Below the pieces are notes generated by a model that worked only from the letters and a program-made list of their open reading frames with translations, did no database searches and was not told the DNA's origin. This document shows positions 8,533 through 16,757 of a stretch of DNA of 32,978 bases, in pieces (position 1 is the stretch's first letter; every line of letters starts with the position of its first letter). The DNA is from Fidelibacterota bacterium (GTDB lineage Bacteria > Fidelibacterota > Marinisomatia > SCGC-AAA003-L08 > GCA-2689995): the NCBI GenBank assembly GCA_014381925.1, contig JACNKR010000065.1, positions 1 to 32,978 on the forward strand, in the 5' to 3' direction. Position numbers and translations under genes: made by a program.

Positions 8533-10847
8533 TGTCAAATTATCAAAAAATTATTATATCAATTTCAATCATACTTTTGTCTCTAACATTTACTTTTAAA
8601 GATGTAATTAGTGGAAACAATGTATTCGCAACTCCAGACTCACAATCTGCATCATCTGTAGGGAAAGGAATGGAAACATATAAAGCTGAAAATGGAGAAT
8701 ATCCAAAATGGAATCCATGGATTTTTTCTGGAGTTCCATCTACTCATTCACTTCAGCATGTTTCTCGCTTCTACCCACCCAATTTTGTTTTAAAACACCT
8801 AAACGAAATTGGCATGCCTGGATTTATAAATTATTTATTACATTTTATATTTGCAGGTTTTGGATGTTTTTTAATATTATACAAACGGAAAATAAGTTAT
8901 TGGGCTTCAGTTTATTCAGGGGTATCCTTTGCTCTCATGCCATATTTAATCACTATGATTGTTCATGGGCATGGCTCTCAAATGATGACTTCTGCTTATA
9001 TACCATGGATTTTTTATGCATTAGACCGACTAAGAGAAAAAATAAATATTAAAAATACTTCAATTCTATCCATTTTAATCGGATTCCAATTATTGCGAGG
9101 CCATGTTCAGATTGCTTATTTCACATGGCTGATTATTGGTGTTTATATTTTATTTTACTATATTACAGGTTTATTAAATAAAAATCAAAAAGTATCTTCT
9201 AAATTTTATCTTTACTCATTCATTGCGTTAACCATCGGTTTTGGAACTGCTGTTCAATTATATTATCCTGCACATTCTTATTCTAGTTTTTCAATTAGAG
9301 GAGGTAGTGGGGGAGGTACTGGCTTCGATTATGCTACTGCGTGGTCATTCAGTTTCGGTGAAATGTTAACTTTTTTTAATCCTAATTATTATGGTTTTGG
9401 AAGTGCTACATATTGGGGAAATATGCCTTTCACTGATTACCCTAACTACATGGGAATACTCACAATTACACTTATGTTTATCGCAATATTTAATATTCGA
9501 AATACAAAAATAGGAATATTATTTTTTATTTGGACTGCATCTCTAATTTTATCATTTGGACACAACACTCCAATATATAAATTGTTTTATAATTACTTTC
9601 CATTTTTCAATAAATTTAGAGTCCCTGCAATGTTTTTGATTCTTTTGCAGTTTAGCACTGTAATATTAGCCGGATTAGGTTTAGATTTTTTATTTAAAAA
9701 TATATCCAAATGGAAAAACAATCTAAAATATATTTCCATCTCAATTTTTATTATAATTTTTTCATTTTTTACAAAAGGCTCGTTATTATCTAATTCTGAG
9801 AAATCTCATAATTTATTAGATAAAATTAGATTAGAAATGATTACTGATGGAGCATTTAGTGCATTAGGAATATTATTAATTGCTTTAATTTTATTTTTCT
9901 TATTCTATAAAAAATTCATTAATGAAAAGATGATAGGAATTGGAATATTAACTCTTTTAATTATTGATTTATATCCTGTAAACAATGAAATTATTCATCC
10001 AAGTCAAAAATTTACTCAATCTCAATTAATGATGTCTTCGAGGGATTATAAAAAATTACAAAAAAATGATGATATTATTAATTATTTACAAAATGATAAA
10101 TCTAATTTTAGAATTCTTCCGTTACCTCCATTGCTAAATGATAATCGGTGGGCAGGATTTCAAATTGAAAATGTAGGGGGGTACCATCCTGCAAAATTGC
10201 AAAATTATCAAAACATGATGACAGATGTTGGTTTTAATTCACCCGGTTTTCTACACATGTTAAATGTAAAATATTTAATCAGTTTAAGTCAAATAAATCA
10301 TCCTATGTTTACCGAGGTATTCATTGGAAACCTAAATCATCAAGGAAATTCAAAAAATACATTTGTATATTTAAATGAAATGAGTACAAATAATATTATG
10401 TTTCCTCACTTTATTGATAATTATACAACACATAATGAGCTTGTGAATTATTTAAAAAAACCAACATACTCACCAATAAATACAGTTTATATTAATAATA
10501 GTAATAATATAATTAATGGTGAAAATGGAATTGGTATTTTACAAAAATATTCAAAAAGTGCTGATTTAATCTCAGCGACTATAAATATGGATAATGCAGG
10601 TTTAATTGTATTCAGTGAAATCTTCTACCCAAATGGGTGGGAGTGTTCTGTAAATAATGAGGTGGTAGAAATTATGGAAGTTAATGGATTATTAAGAGGG
10701 ATTTATTTAAATAAAGGACTGAGTGATATTAAAATGATTTTTAAGCCTAATGATTTAAAAATTAGTAGAATTATTTCATTATGTTCATTTTTTATAATCG
10801 GTCTTGGATTTTTCTTTGCCTTATTTAAACCTAAAAAAAATGATTAA
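8532..10847 (+). CDS. YfhO-family large membrane protein
   Basis: This is a 771-residue protein. A first helix (IIISISIILLSLTFTF) is followed by a periplasmic loop with PKWNPWIFSGVPSTHSL. A dozen helices follow, then a soluble C-terminal domain (~500-745) and a final helix (ISLCSFFIIGLGFFFALF). The loop motif YPKWNP(W)...G.P and the C-terminal GGYHPAKLQNYQNMM and IVFSEIFYPNGWECSVN stretches are characteristic of YfhO proteins. These resemble GT-C glycosyltransferases and act in glycosylation of teichoic acids in Firmicutes. In this cluster it may add sugars from a polyprenyl-phosphate donor on the outer face; the dolichyl-phosphate-mannose-synthase-like gene at 21416-22135 could supply that donor (inference). 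Confidence 0.9.
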   Translation: MSNYQKIIISISIILLSLTFTFKDVISGNNVFATPDSQSASSVGKGMETYKAENGEYPKWNPWIFSGVPSTHSLQHVSRFYPPNFVLKHLNEIGMPGFINYLLHFIFAGFGCFLILYKRKISYWASVYSGVSFALMPYLITMIVHGHGSQMMTSAYIPWIFYALDRLREKINIKNTSILSILIGFQLLRGHVQIAYFTWLIIGVYILFYYITGLLNKNQKVSSKFYLYSFIALTIGFGTAVQLYYPAHSYSSFSIRGGSGGGTGFDYATAWSFSFGEMLTFFNPNYYGFGSATYWGNMPFTDYPNYMGILTITLMFIAIFNIRNTKIGILFFIWTASLILSFGHNTPIYKLFYNYFPFFNKFRVPAMFLILLQFSTVILAGLGLDFLFKNISKWKNNLKYISISIFIIIFSFFTKGSLLSNSEKSHNLLDKIRLEMITDGAFSALGILLIALILFFLFYKKFINEKMIGIGILTLLIIDLYPVNNEIIHPSQKFTQSQLMMSSRDYKKLQKNDDIINYLQNDKSNFRILPLPPLLNDNRWAGFQIENVGGYHPAKLQNYQNMMTDVGFNSPGFLHMLNVKYLISLSQINHPMFTEVFIGNLNHQGNSKNTFVYLNEMSTNNIMFPHFIDNYTTHNELVNYLKKPTYSPINTVYINNSNNIINGENGIGILQKYSKSADLISATINMDNAGLIVFSEIFYPNGWECSVNNEVVEIMEVNGLLRGIYLNKGLSDIKMIFKPNDLKISRIISLCSFFIIGLGFFFALFKPKKND

Positions 10848-11991
10848 ACAAAATTATAAATTACTTTTAGTGTCCTTGGGTTTAATTATAATATTAATTA
10901 CATTCAGTTTAAATCACTATCTCATTTCCGAAATTAGAAATGATGCAAGAACTCAAATTGAACAAATTACAAAAATATATTCTGAAAAAGTAAATTCAAG
11001 TAATGTGGAAGAATTAACTGTAATTTTAGAAGTATTACTTCCTTCAATTACTTTTCCTTTAATAATTACGACAAATGATGAAATTTATGCCGTACGAAAT
11101 ATTAATATACCTCCAAATACTCCTAATTATAAAAAACAAGTATCAAAAATTATTAATAGAATGGACTCATATTTTACTCCAATCCCAATAGAATGGAGCT
11201 CTAATTCTTTTAGCTTGGTTCATTTTGGTGACCCTGATTTAATTCAAAAAATTCAATGGATACCGTATATTCAAATAGGAATATTAGCTATATTTATTTC
11301 TTTAATTTTATTTACTTTACACTTAATAAGTAATCATGAAAAAGATAAATTATGGGTTGGAATGACTCGAGAGACAGCACATCAGTTAGGAACTCCAATT
11401 TCTTCATTATTAGGTTGGATTGATTTATTGCGAGATGAAAAAATAGACTCTCAAGTAATTAATTCAATGAATTTAGATATTCATAGACTTAAAGAAATAG
11501 CTGATAGATTTTATAAAATAGGCTCTAAACCTAAATTTATTGAAATAGATTTAATGGATCTATCAATTGAAATTTGCGAATATATTAAAAATAGACTTCC
11601 TTCAAATACAGAAATGAAATTAAATGTTATAGGTGATCATATTCATATTATGGGTGCAAAAACATTAATTGGATGGGCTATTGAAAATTTATTAAAAAAT
11701 TCCATTGATGCTTGTAAAGATATAAAAGGTGATATTAAAATTAATTTAAGTATCGAAAACGATATGGCAATACTAGATGTAATTGATAATGGCATGGGGA
11801 TAAAAAAATCTGAATGGAATAATATTTTTTCTGCTGGATTTAGCAAGAAAAATAAAGGATGGGGTTTAGGATTAAGTTTAACGAAGAGAATTATTGAAAA
11901 TATTCATCTGGGTAAAATAGGAGTTTTAAAATCCGAGGCTAACAATACTATTATAAGAATTAATCTACCATTAAATAATTTAATAAAATAA
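10840..11991 (+). CDS. Membrane sensor histidine kinase (orphan)
   Basis: I chose the ATG at 10840 (MIKQNYKLLL), which overlaps the YfhO stop by 8 bases. A TTG 36 bases earlier is in frame but adds only a hydrophilic stub. Layout in 383 residues: TM1 (~7-25), a ~110-residue extracytoplasmic sensor, TM2 (~143-163), then the H-box RETAHQLGTPISSLLGW (phospho-acceptor His181). The N-box is WAIENLLKNSIDAC (279-292), G1 is DNGMGI (316-321) and G2 is KGWGLGLSL (339-347). All catalytic motifs look intact. No response-regulator gene is found in the window, so the partner must be elsewhere. Transcription with the glycan-export genes suggests it senses envelope state (inference). Confidence 0.93.
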   Translation: MIKQNYKLLLVSLGLIIILITFSLNHYLISEIRNDARTQIEQITKIYSEKVNSSNVEELTVILEVLLPSITFPLIITTNDEIYAVRNINIPPNTPNYKKQVSKIINRMDSYFTPIPIEWSSNSFSLVHFGDPDLIQKIQWIPYIQIGILAIFISLILFTLHLISNHEKDKLWVGMTRETAHQLGTPISSLLGWIDLLRDEKIDSQVINSMNLDIHRLKEIADRFYKIGSKPKFIEIDLMDLSIEICEYIKNRLPSNTEMKLNVIGDHIHIMGAKTLIGWAIENLLKNSIDACKDIKGDIKINLSIENDMAILDVIDNGMGIKKSEWNNIFSAGFSKKNKGWGLGLSLTKRIIENIHLGKIGVLKSEANNTIIRINLPLNNLIK

Positions 11992-11996
11992 TATAT

Positions 11997-12632
11997 ATGA
12001 CAAATATTGAATACCTATTATTATGTTTTTCAACTTTATTCAGTTTGGTTAATCCATTGGGATTTCTACCAATTTTTCTCGCACTTACTGACAAATATGA
12101 TAAATCCCAACGAATTACCGCATTAAAAAGCGGTATCATTACAGCAATGCTAACATTAATAATCTTTTCAATTCTTGGGACTGCAATATTTACTTTTTTT
12201 GGAATTACAATTGAAGCATTTCAAATAATGGGTGGTATAATCTTCTTTAAAACAGGTCAAAGAATGCTCGAAGGAAATATTGGTAAAACAAGAACTTCAC
12301 CTATTGAAGAAGAGGAAAATCTAGAGAAAGATAATATTGGTATAAGTCCTCTTGGAATACCAATTATTGCAGGTCCAGGCGCCATAACAGCTACAATGGT
12401 ATTGACGGGAAAAACAGGAAGCAATGAACATTTAGTTATTTTAATAGCATCCATTATTTTCGTTTTAATTGTAACTTACCTAACTTTTTTATGGGGAGAG
12501 ACATTAATTAATAAATTAGGACAAACTGGTTCAAAAATTATTCAAAGAATAATGGGACTATTATTAATGGTAATTGCAATTCAATTTATTATCACCGGTT
12601 CAGAAACGGTATTATATCGCATTTTAAATTAA
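11997..12632 (+). CDS. MarC/UPF0056-family membrane protein
   Basis: It has 211 residues with six hydrophobic segments. The family signature NPLGFLPIFLALTD (19-32) lies in the first helix, and PLGIPIIAGPGAITATMVL lies after the charged loop IEEEENLEKDN. MarC proteins are inner-membrane proteins of unproven function; an early link to antibiotic resistance in E. coli was later withdrawn. The gene starts 5 bases after the kinase stop and ends 5 bases before the next start, so it is in the same transcript. Confidence 0.93.
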   Translation: MTNIEYLLLCFSTLFSLVNPLGFLPIFLALTDKYDKSQRITALKSGIITAMLTLIIFSILGTAIFTFFGITIEAFQIMGGIIFFKTGQRMLEGNIGKTRTSPIEEEENLEKDNIGISPLGIPIIAGPGAITATMVLTGKTGSNEHLVILIASIIFVLIVTYLTFLWGETLINKLGQTGSKIIQRIMGLLLMVIAIQFIITGSETVLYRILN

Positions 12633-12637
12633 TATAT

Positions 12638-13390
12638 TTGAAAACTTTTGTTTATCTATATTTTTTAATATCATGTAGCTGTTATTATGACAATTATATT
12701 AGTCCATCTGTACAAATTATTGAGGGCACACTTCCAATATTAATTACAATTCCACACGATGGAAATAAAATTTTAAACTATGTACCAATTCGAAAGGATA
12801 CTTTATTAAATTTTAATATTAAAAATGATCTTCATACTAAATCAATAGGGTTGGATATTGCAAATGAACTTTACTCGCTTACAGGTAAATCACCAACTAT
12901 TATTATAAATAATATTCACCGTAAGTTTGTTGATTTAAATAGGGATTCAAAGTCAGCTTATAGTAACACAAGAACCAAAATAATATATAATAATTATCAT
13001 AAATTCATTCATAAAGAAATAAAAAATAAATTGATTAAGAATGAATCGGTTCTATTATTAGACCTACATGGTTTTTCCTGCGACACAATAGATGTTTCGC
13101 TTAGTACTCGAAATCATAAAACATTATATAATAAAAATGAATTTGATTTAATATTTAAATCATCTTCCGGAATTTATAAATCTCTATTAAATAATAATTT
13201 TATAACTAAAATTAATAATCCATTCTATGGAGGATATACAATAAAAAATATTTCTACTAAGTTTAATAAAAATTTATCAGCAATACAAATTGAACTTGGG
13301 AATAAAATTAGATTTAATAAAAATGAAAGAGAAAGGTTTGTAAAACTTATCTCAAAAAGTTTAAAATATTATATCGAGACAAAAGAGTAG
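12638..13390 (+). CDS. N-formylglutamate amidohydrolase-like lipoprotein
   Basis: The N-terminus (TTG start, MKTFVYLYFLISCSC) looks like a lipoprotein signal with a lipobox near Cys13 or Cys15. The following domain has the order of conserved blocks of the N-formylglutamate amidohydrolase family: LITIPHDGNKI (35-45), NIHRKFVDLNRDS (92-104), LLDLHGFS (140-147), and late IQIELGNKIRFNKNE. His40, Arg95, Asp99, Arg102, Asp142, His144 and the Glu of QIEL are in family positions. Known members hydrolyse N-formylglutamate in histidine breakdown in the cytoplasm. An exported, lipid-anchored version would more likely act on another N-acylated amino acid or peptide. No hut genes are nearby. TTG is the best start, giving the Met-Lys-Thr signal. 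Confidence 0.78.
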   Translation: MKTFVYLYFLISCSCYYDNYISPSVQIIEGTLPILITIPHDGNKILNYVPIRKDTLLNFNIKNDLHTKSIGLDIANELYSLTGKSPTIIINNIHRKFVDLNRDSKSAYSNTRTKIIYNNYHKFIHKEIKNKLIKNESVLLLDLHGFSCDTIDVSLSTRNHKTLYNKNEFDLIFKSSSGIYKSLLNNNFITKINNPFYGGYTIKNISTKFNKNLSAIQIELGNKIRFNKNERERFVKLISKSLKYYIETKE

Positions 13391-13418
13391 AAGTATATTA
13401 AGAGGTCAATATATTACT

Positions 13419-14285
13419 TTACTTAATATATATTATCGGCATAATGTTGGAATATTCACCATTCGTCCATAATTGAACAAAATATCCTCCGCTTTGTAGA
13501 TTTTCAGGTTTTAAATGTATATTTTGATTACCCGCCTGTAAATTAAATTTTACTCTATCTAATGTTTGACCTTTTAAATTAATAATATTAACGATTACAT
13601 TTCCGCTTACAGGATTAAAAAAATTAATATTAAAATCTGGGTTAAATGGATTTGGATAAATCTTATTTATTTTAAAACTTTTATTTAATATTTTATTATC
13701 CACATTGTCCAAGCTAACACATTCACCAATTTTAAATTTTAAATTAATTGGAGGATTGACAAATTGTGTAAACCAAAAAGTTAAAGTATCTTCTATTGTA
13801 ATATTGTAATCAGTATAATTATGTTTAATTATATAATTACAGTCAGCCCAAATTTCATCATTAATTAAATAGAATGATACTTTTCCTGGGATCTCTGCAT
13901 TAAATTCCATATCCCATTCTTGATAGTTATTTTCCAAAAAATTATCATCTTTATTGCGAATATCTTGAGTGAACTTCGTTGCGCCAAAATTATTATCCCA
14001 GCAATCACCAGCACCTATATCGTAATGCGGAAAAGTTAATCTACACCATCTTTGTATTTCAACGGGTGGCTCTATAACATCAAAATCAGTATCATAACAA
14101 TCCGATGCAATATCAGAAAATCCAGCAAAATTAAAAGAATCATAAGTAAAAAAAGATGAATCAATTAAAGTTGGACTTATCCAGCTCATATTCATTTCAT
14201 ATCTTGCAATTATTTGTACTTTTGAAGTATGTTGTGAAAATGTAATTGAAATAAATATAAAAAATAAAATATATTTAATATTCAT
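13419..14285 (-). CDS. Secreted protein with type IX-like C-terminal sorting domain
   Basis: The signal peptide is MNIKYILFFIFISITFSQ. The middle ~180 residues are aromatic- and Asp-rich (DIASDCYDTDFDVIEPP; DIGAGDCWDNNFGA) and match no domain I know. The last ~80 residues are a clear sorting domain: NKIYPNPFNPDFNINF, VIVNIINLKGQTLDRV, GNQNIHLKPENLQSGGYF, ending in a short polar tail. In Bacteroidota and relatives such tails direct secretion through the outer membrane by the type IX (Por) system. The ATG overlaps the hydratase stop (ATGA), so it is the last gene of the long minus-strand block. A secreted protein coupled to an acyl-CoA gene is odd. Confidence 0.83.
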   Translation of the reverse strand: MNIKYILFFIFISITFSQHTSKVQIIARYEMNMSWISPTLIDSSFFTYDSFNFAGFSDIASDCYDTDFDVIEPPVEIQRWCRLTFPHYDIGAGDCWDNNFGATKFTQDIRNKDDNFLENNYQEWDMEFNAEIPGKVSFYLINDEIWADCNYIIKHNYTDYNITIEDTLTFWFTQFVNPPINLKFKIGECVSLDNVDNKILNKSFKINKIYPNPFNPDFNINFFNPVSGNVIVNIINLKGQTLDRVKFNLQAGNQNIHLKPENLQSGGYFVQLWTNGEYSNIMPIIYIK

Positions 14286-15055
14286 TCATTTCGCCATATT
14301 GGTTTTCTTTTCTCATTAAAAGCTTTAAGTGCTTCTTGCCTATCTTTTGTTCCTAATGTTTCTAAATATGCATTCCTTTCAACTTCTAGTCCCTTTTTTA
14401 AGTTTAATCTAAAACTATTATTGATAGATTTTTTTGCTGAATTTATTGCAATTGGAGCATTTTTTTTTATTTCTCTCGCTAATCGTATAGAATTATCTAA
14501 TGGATTTATTGAAATTTCATCTATTAGGCCAATTTCTAATGCTTTTTGCGAATTAATTATGTTTGCAGTATAGATATATCTTTTTGCATTTGACAGGCCA
14601 ATAATTTTAGGCAACCGATATGTTCCACCTGCACCAGGGATAATTCCTAAACCTGTTTCAGGAAAACCGATTTTAATATGTTGTGATGCAATTCTAAAAT
14701 CACAACACAGTGCTAATTCAGCACCGCCACCAAGTACTGCACCGTCTAATGATGCAATTACAGGTATATTCATATTATCAATTTTATTAAATACATTATT
14801 TAAATTATCTAAAAAATGAATCGTTTCTTGGTGAGTAAATTGACTTCGCTCTTTTAAATCAGCACCTGCACAAAAATGTTTTAATTTGCTTGAAATTATT
14901 AAACACCTTGCATTGTGATTTTTAATAATTAAATTAATTGAAGAATTAAACTCTCGTAGAAATTGAATTGATATTGCATTCACGGGTGAATTATTAAAAG
15001 ATAGTACATAAATATTATCTTCAATTAATTCTACATCAATAAGATTATTTTTCAT
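14282..15055 (-). CDS. Enoyl-CoA hydratase/isomerase, methylglutaconyl-CoA hydratase (AUH)-like
   Basis: This is a crotonase-fold enzyme of 257 residues, the usual length. The oxyanion segment is FCAGADLKERSQF (61-73), nearly identical in form to AUH/methylglutaconyl-CoA hydratases. LDGAVLGGGAELALCCDFR (103-121) carries the first catalytic Glu (Glu113), and FPETGLGIIPGAGGTYRLP carries the second (Glu133). Both present means hydratase activity is expected. It is five bases behind the small AtuA-like gene and in one run with an MCC-like carboxylase beta subunit. Likely roles are hydration of 3-methylglutaconyl-CoA (leucine pathway) or of an isohexenyl analogue (acyclic-terpene pathway). Confidence 0.92.
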   Translation of the reverse strand: MKNNLIDVELIEDNIYVLSFNNSPVNAISIQFLREFNSSINLIIKNHNARCLIISSKLKHFCAGADLKERSQFTHQETIHFLDNLNNVFNKIDNMNIPVIASLDGAVLGGGAELALCCDFRIASQHIKIGFPETGLGIIPGAGGTYRLPKIIGLSNAKRYIYTANIINSQKALEIGLIDEISINPLDNSIRLAREIKKNAPIAINSAKKSINNSFRLNLKKGLEVERNAYLETLGTKDRQEALKAFNEKRKPIWRNE

Positions 15056-15060
15056 CTTTG

Positions 15061-15387
15061 TTATATTAAATGATTTGGAACATCTAATTTTAATAATAAC
15101 ATTGCTTGACCATGTGTTTTTCCCTGTGCATCGTTAATCAAGGTTTCGGAGCCACCACCACCCAAGCTATCACCTAAAATAAAATTTAATGCAAAAATAT
15201 TATCTAATTCATATCTGATTATTTCACCTTTTGCAATTGATTTAAAATGGTTTTTTATTAATTCTACAGTAATATTTCGTTTTGCCCATTGATAAATCTC
15301 CTTATTCTTAAATAATATTCCTACATTTGAACTTGGTCCTTTATCTCCAGACCTTGCATTGGCTATTTGTTTTAATTCAATTAACAT
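15061..15387 (-). CDS. AtuA-type C-terminal (ferredoxin-fold-like) domain as a separate protein
   Basis: This 108-residue protein begins IELKQIANARSGDKGPSSN, and LGGGGSETLINDAQGKTHGQAMLLLKL closes it. These are the hallmarks of the small domain that in many species is fused to the C-terminus of AtuA/DUF1446 proteins (ARSGDKG and the glycine-rich loop are conserved). Here it is a stand-alone gene that starts 2 bases after the large AtuA gene ends, so the two chains probably form one complex. Biochemical function of this family is not settled. Confidence 0.85.
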   Translation of the reverse strand: MLIELKQIANARSGDKGPSSNVGILFKNKEIYQWAKRNITVELIKNHFKSIAKGEIIRYELDNIFALNFILGDSLGGGGSETLINDAQGKTHGQAMLLLKLDVPNHLI

Positions 15388-15389
15388 TA

Positions 15390-16757
15390 TTATCCCTTCT
15401 CTGTTTTTATTATACTAACAGTTGTTTTAATTAAGTTTTTAGGGATTAATGTCGGCCAATATGCAACAATTGGTTGAGCTTTTGGTCTTCCTCCAGAAAA
15501 ACCTGTAATTCCGGGAGGACCATTCGTAATTACTGGAGCTAATTCTTTACCAAATCGATTAACTTTTTCTTTATTTTTATCTTTAACTCCGAGCCTTAAA
15601 ACTACTTCATTTATATTTTTTGAAATATCAACAATATCTTTATGACATGAATTTACTCCTAAAAACTCAGTCTGTGTATCTTCATAAACGCAATTTGCAT
15701 TTTTAAGTCTTTCCCATATAATTTCGGCAGTTTTTTTTGCCTTTTCCATCGCATCTGGACCTGAAATAGTTAATTGCCCTGATGCTTTATAGCCAGCAAA
15801 ATAACTTATTGCAACTTTATATGTATCTGTTTCTTTAAATCCTTTAACATTTGAAATATGTACTCTATTATGACCTAAATCTTCTAATTCGAAAGATGTA
15901 AAGTCAACACATACATCTGGTGATATATATTTTTGTGGATTCCCCATTTCATATAAAATTTGTTCACAAACAGTTTCTCTATTTACAAGCCCGCCACTTT
16001 GATCTTGTTTTGTAATTATAAAATCGCCAGTAGAATTAATTTCGACAATAGGGTATCCAATATTAGCTAGGTCTGGCACTTTCCACCATTTTGAATAATT
16101 CCCCCCTGTACATTGTGCACCACATTCAAGTACATGCCCTGCAAGTGTTCCGGATGCTAATCTATTTATATTTTCTTTTACCCAACCAAATTCATAAATT
16201 GTTGGACCTAAAACAAGTCCAGGATCAGATACTCTCCCCGCAAGAACAATTTCTGCTCCCAATTCTAAAGCTTCAGCAATTGGAAAACTATTAATATATA
16301 CATTTGCAGAAGTTACTTTTTCTCTAATTCGATCAAAACTTTCACCTGTTTCTAAATTTTCAAACGTAACCCCTTGAGAAATAAATTGATCAATTTTATC
16401 AAAGATATCATCTCCTTCAATAATACCAATTTTTAATTTATGTCCTAATTTATTTGCAACCTGAACTAATTTCTCGCTACAACTTTTTGGGTTTACTCCT
16501 CCTGCATTTGATATAATTTTAACTGAATTTTCTTTTATTATATTTAAAGATGATTCAATCATTTCAACAAAATCTTTTGCATATCCAGCGTCTGGATTCT
16601 TTAATTTTTGTCTTTGCATTATTGACATTGTAACTTCAGCGAGGTAATCTAACGTTAAATAATCAATATTTCCATTTTTCAATAGTTGAATAGGGGCATC
16701 AATAGAATCCCCCCAAAAACCTTGACCATTTCCGATGCGTGTTATTTTTGAAATCAT
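15390..16757 (-). CDS. AtuA/DUF1446-family protein (acyclic terpene utilisation type)
   Basis: Its 455 residues match the large N-terminal domain of AtuA proteins. The start is ITRIGNGQGFWGDSIDAP, followed by YLTLDYLAEVTMSIMQRQ, VKIISNAGGVNPKSC, LAGRVSDPGLVLGPTIYEFGW and AGHVLECGAQCTGGNYSKWW. The Gly/Cys/Trp-rich last block is the most conserved part of the family. In Pseudomonas, atuA belongs to the citronellol/geranyl-CoA operon, but its reaction is unknown. Here it lies between the carboxylase beta subunit (4-base ATGA overlap) and the hydratase. It may act on the carboxylated acyl-CoA. The small domain normally fused in other species is encoded separately just downstream. Confidence 0.88.
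   Translation of the reverse strand: MISKITRIGNGQGFWGDSIDAPIQLLKNGNIDYLTLDYLAEVTMSIMQRQKLKNPDAGYAKDFVEMIESSLNIIKENSVKIISNAGGVNPKSCSEKLVQVANKLGHKLKIGIIEGDDIFDKIDQFISQGVTFENLETGESFDRIREKVTSANVYINSFPIAEALELGAEIVLAGRVSDPGLVLGPTIYEFGWVKENINRLASGTLAGHVLECGAQCTGGNYSKWWKVPDLANIGYPIVEINSTGDFIITKQDQSGGLVNRETVCEQILYEMGNPQKYISPDVCVDFTSFELEDLGHNRVHISNVKGFKETDTYKVAISYFAGYKASGQLTISGPDAMEKAKKTAEIIWERLKNANCVYEDTQTEFLGVNSCHKDIVDISKNINEVVLRLGVKDKNKEKVNRFGKELAPVITNGPPGITGFSGGRPKAQPIVAYWPTLIPKNLIKTTVSIIKTEKG

Noticed and set aside
8708..9052. A 114-codon plus-strand frame within the YfhO gene
   Set aside because: It is an out-of-frame shadow in a well-supported YfhO gene and shows no recognisable protein pattern.
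13394..13430. Inverted repeat TATATTAAG / CTTAATATA between two converging genes, as a terminator
   Set aside because: The stem is nearly all A-T with a 19-base loop, no T-run follows, and one arm is inside the coding end of the minus gene; too weak to call.
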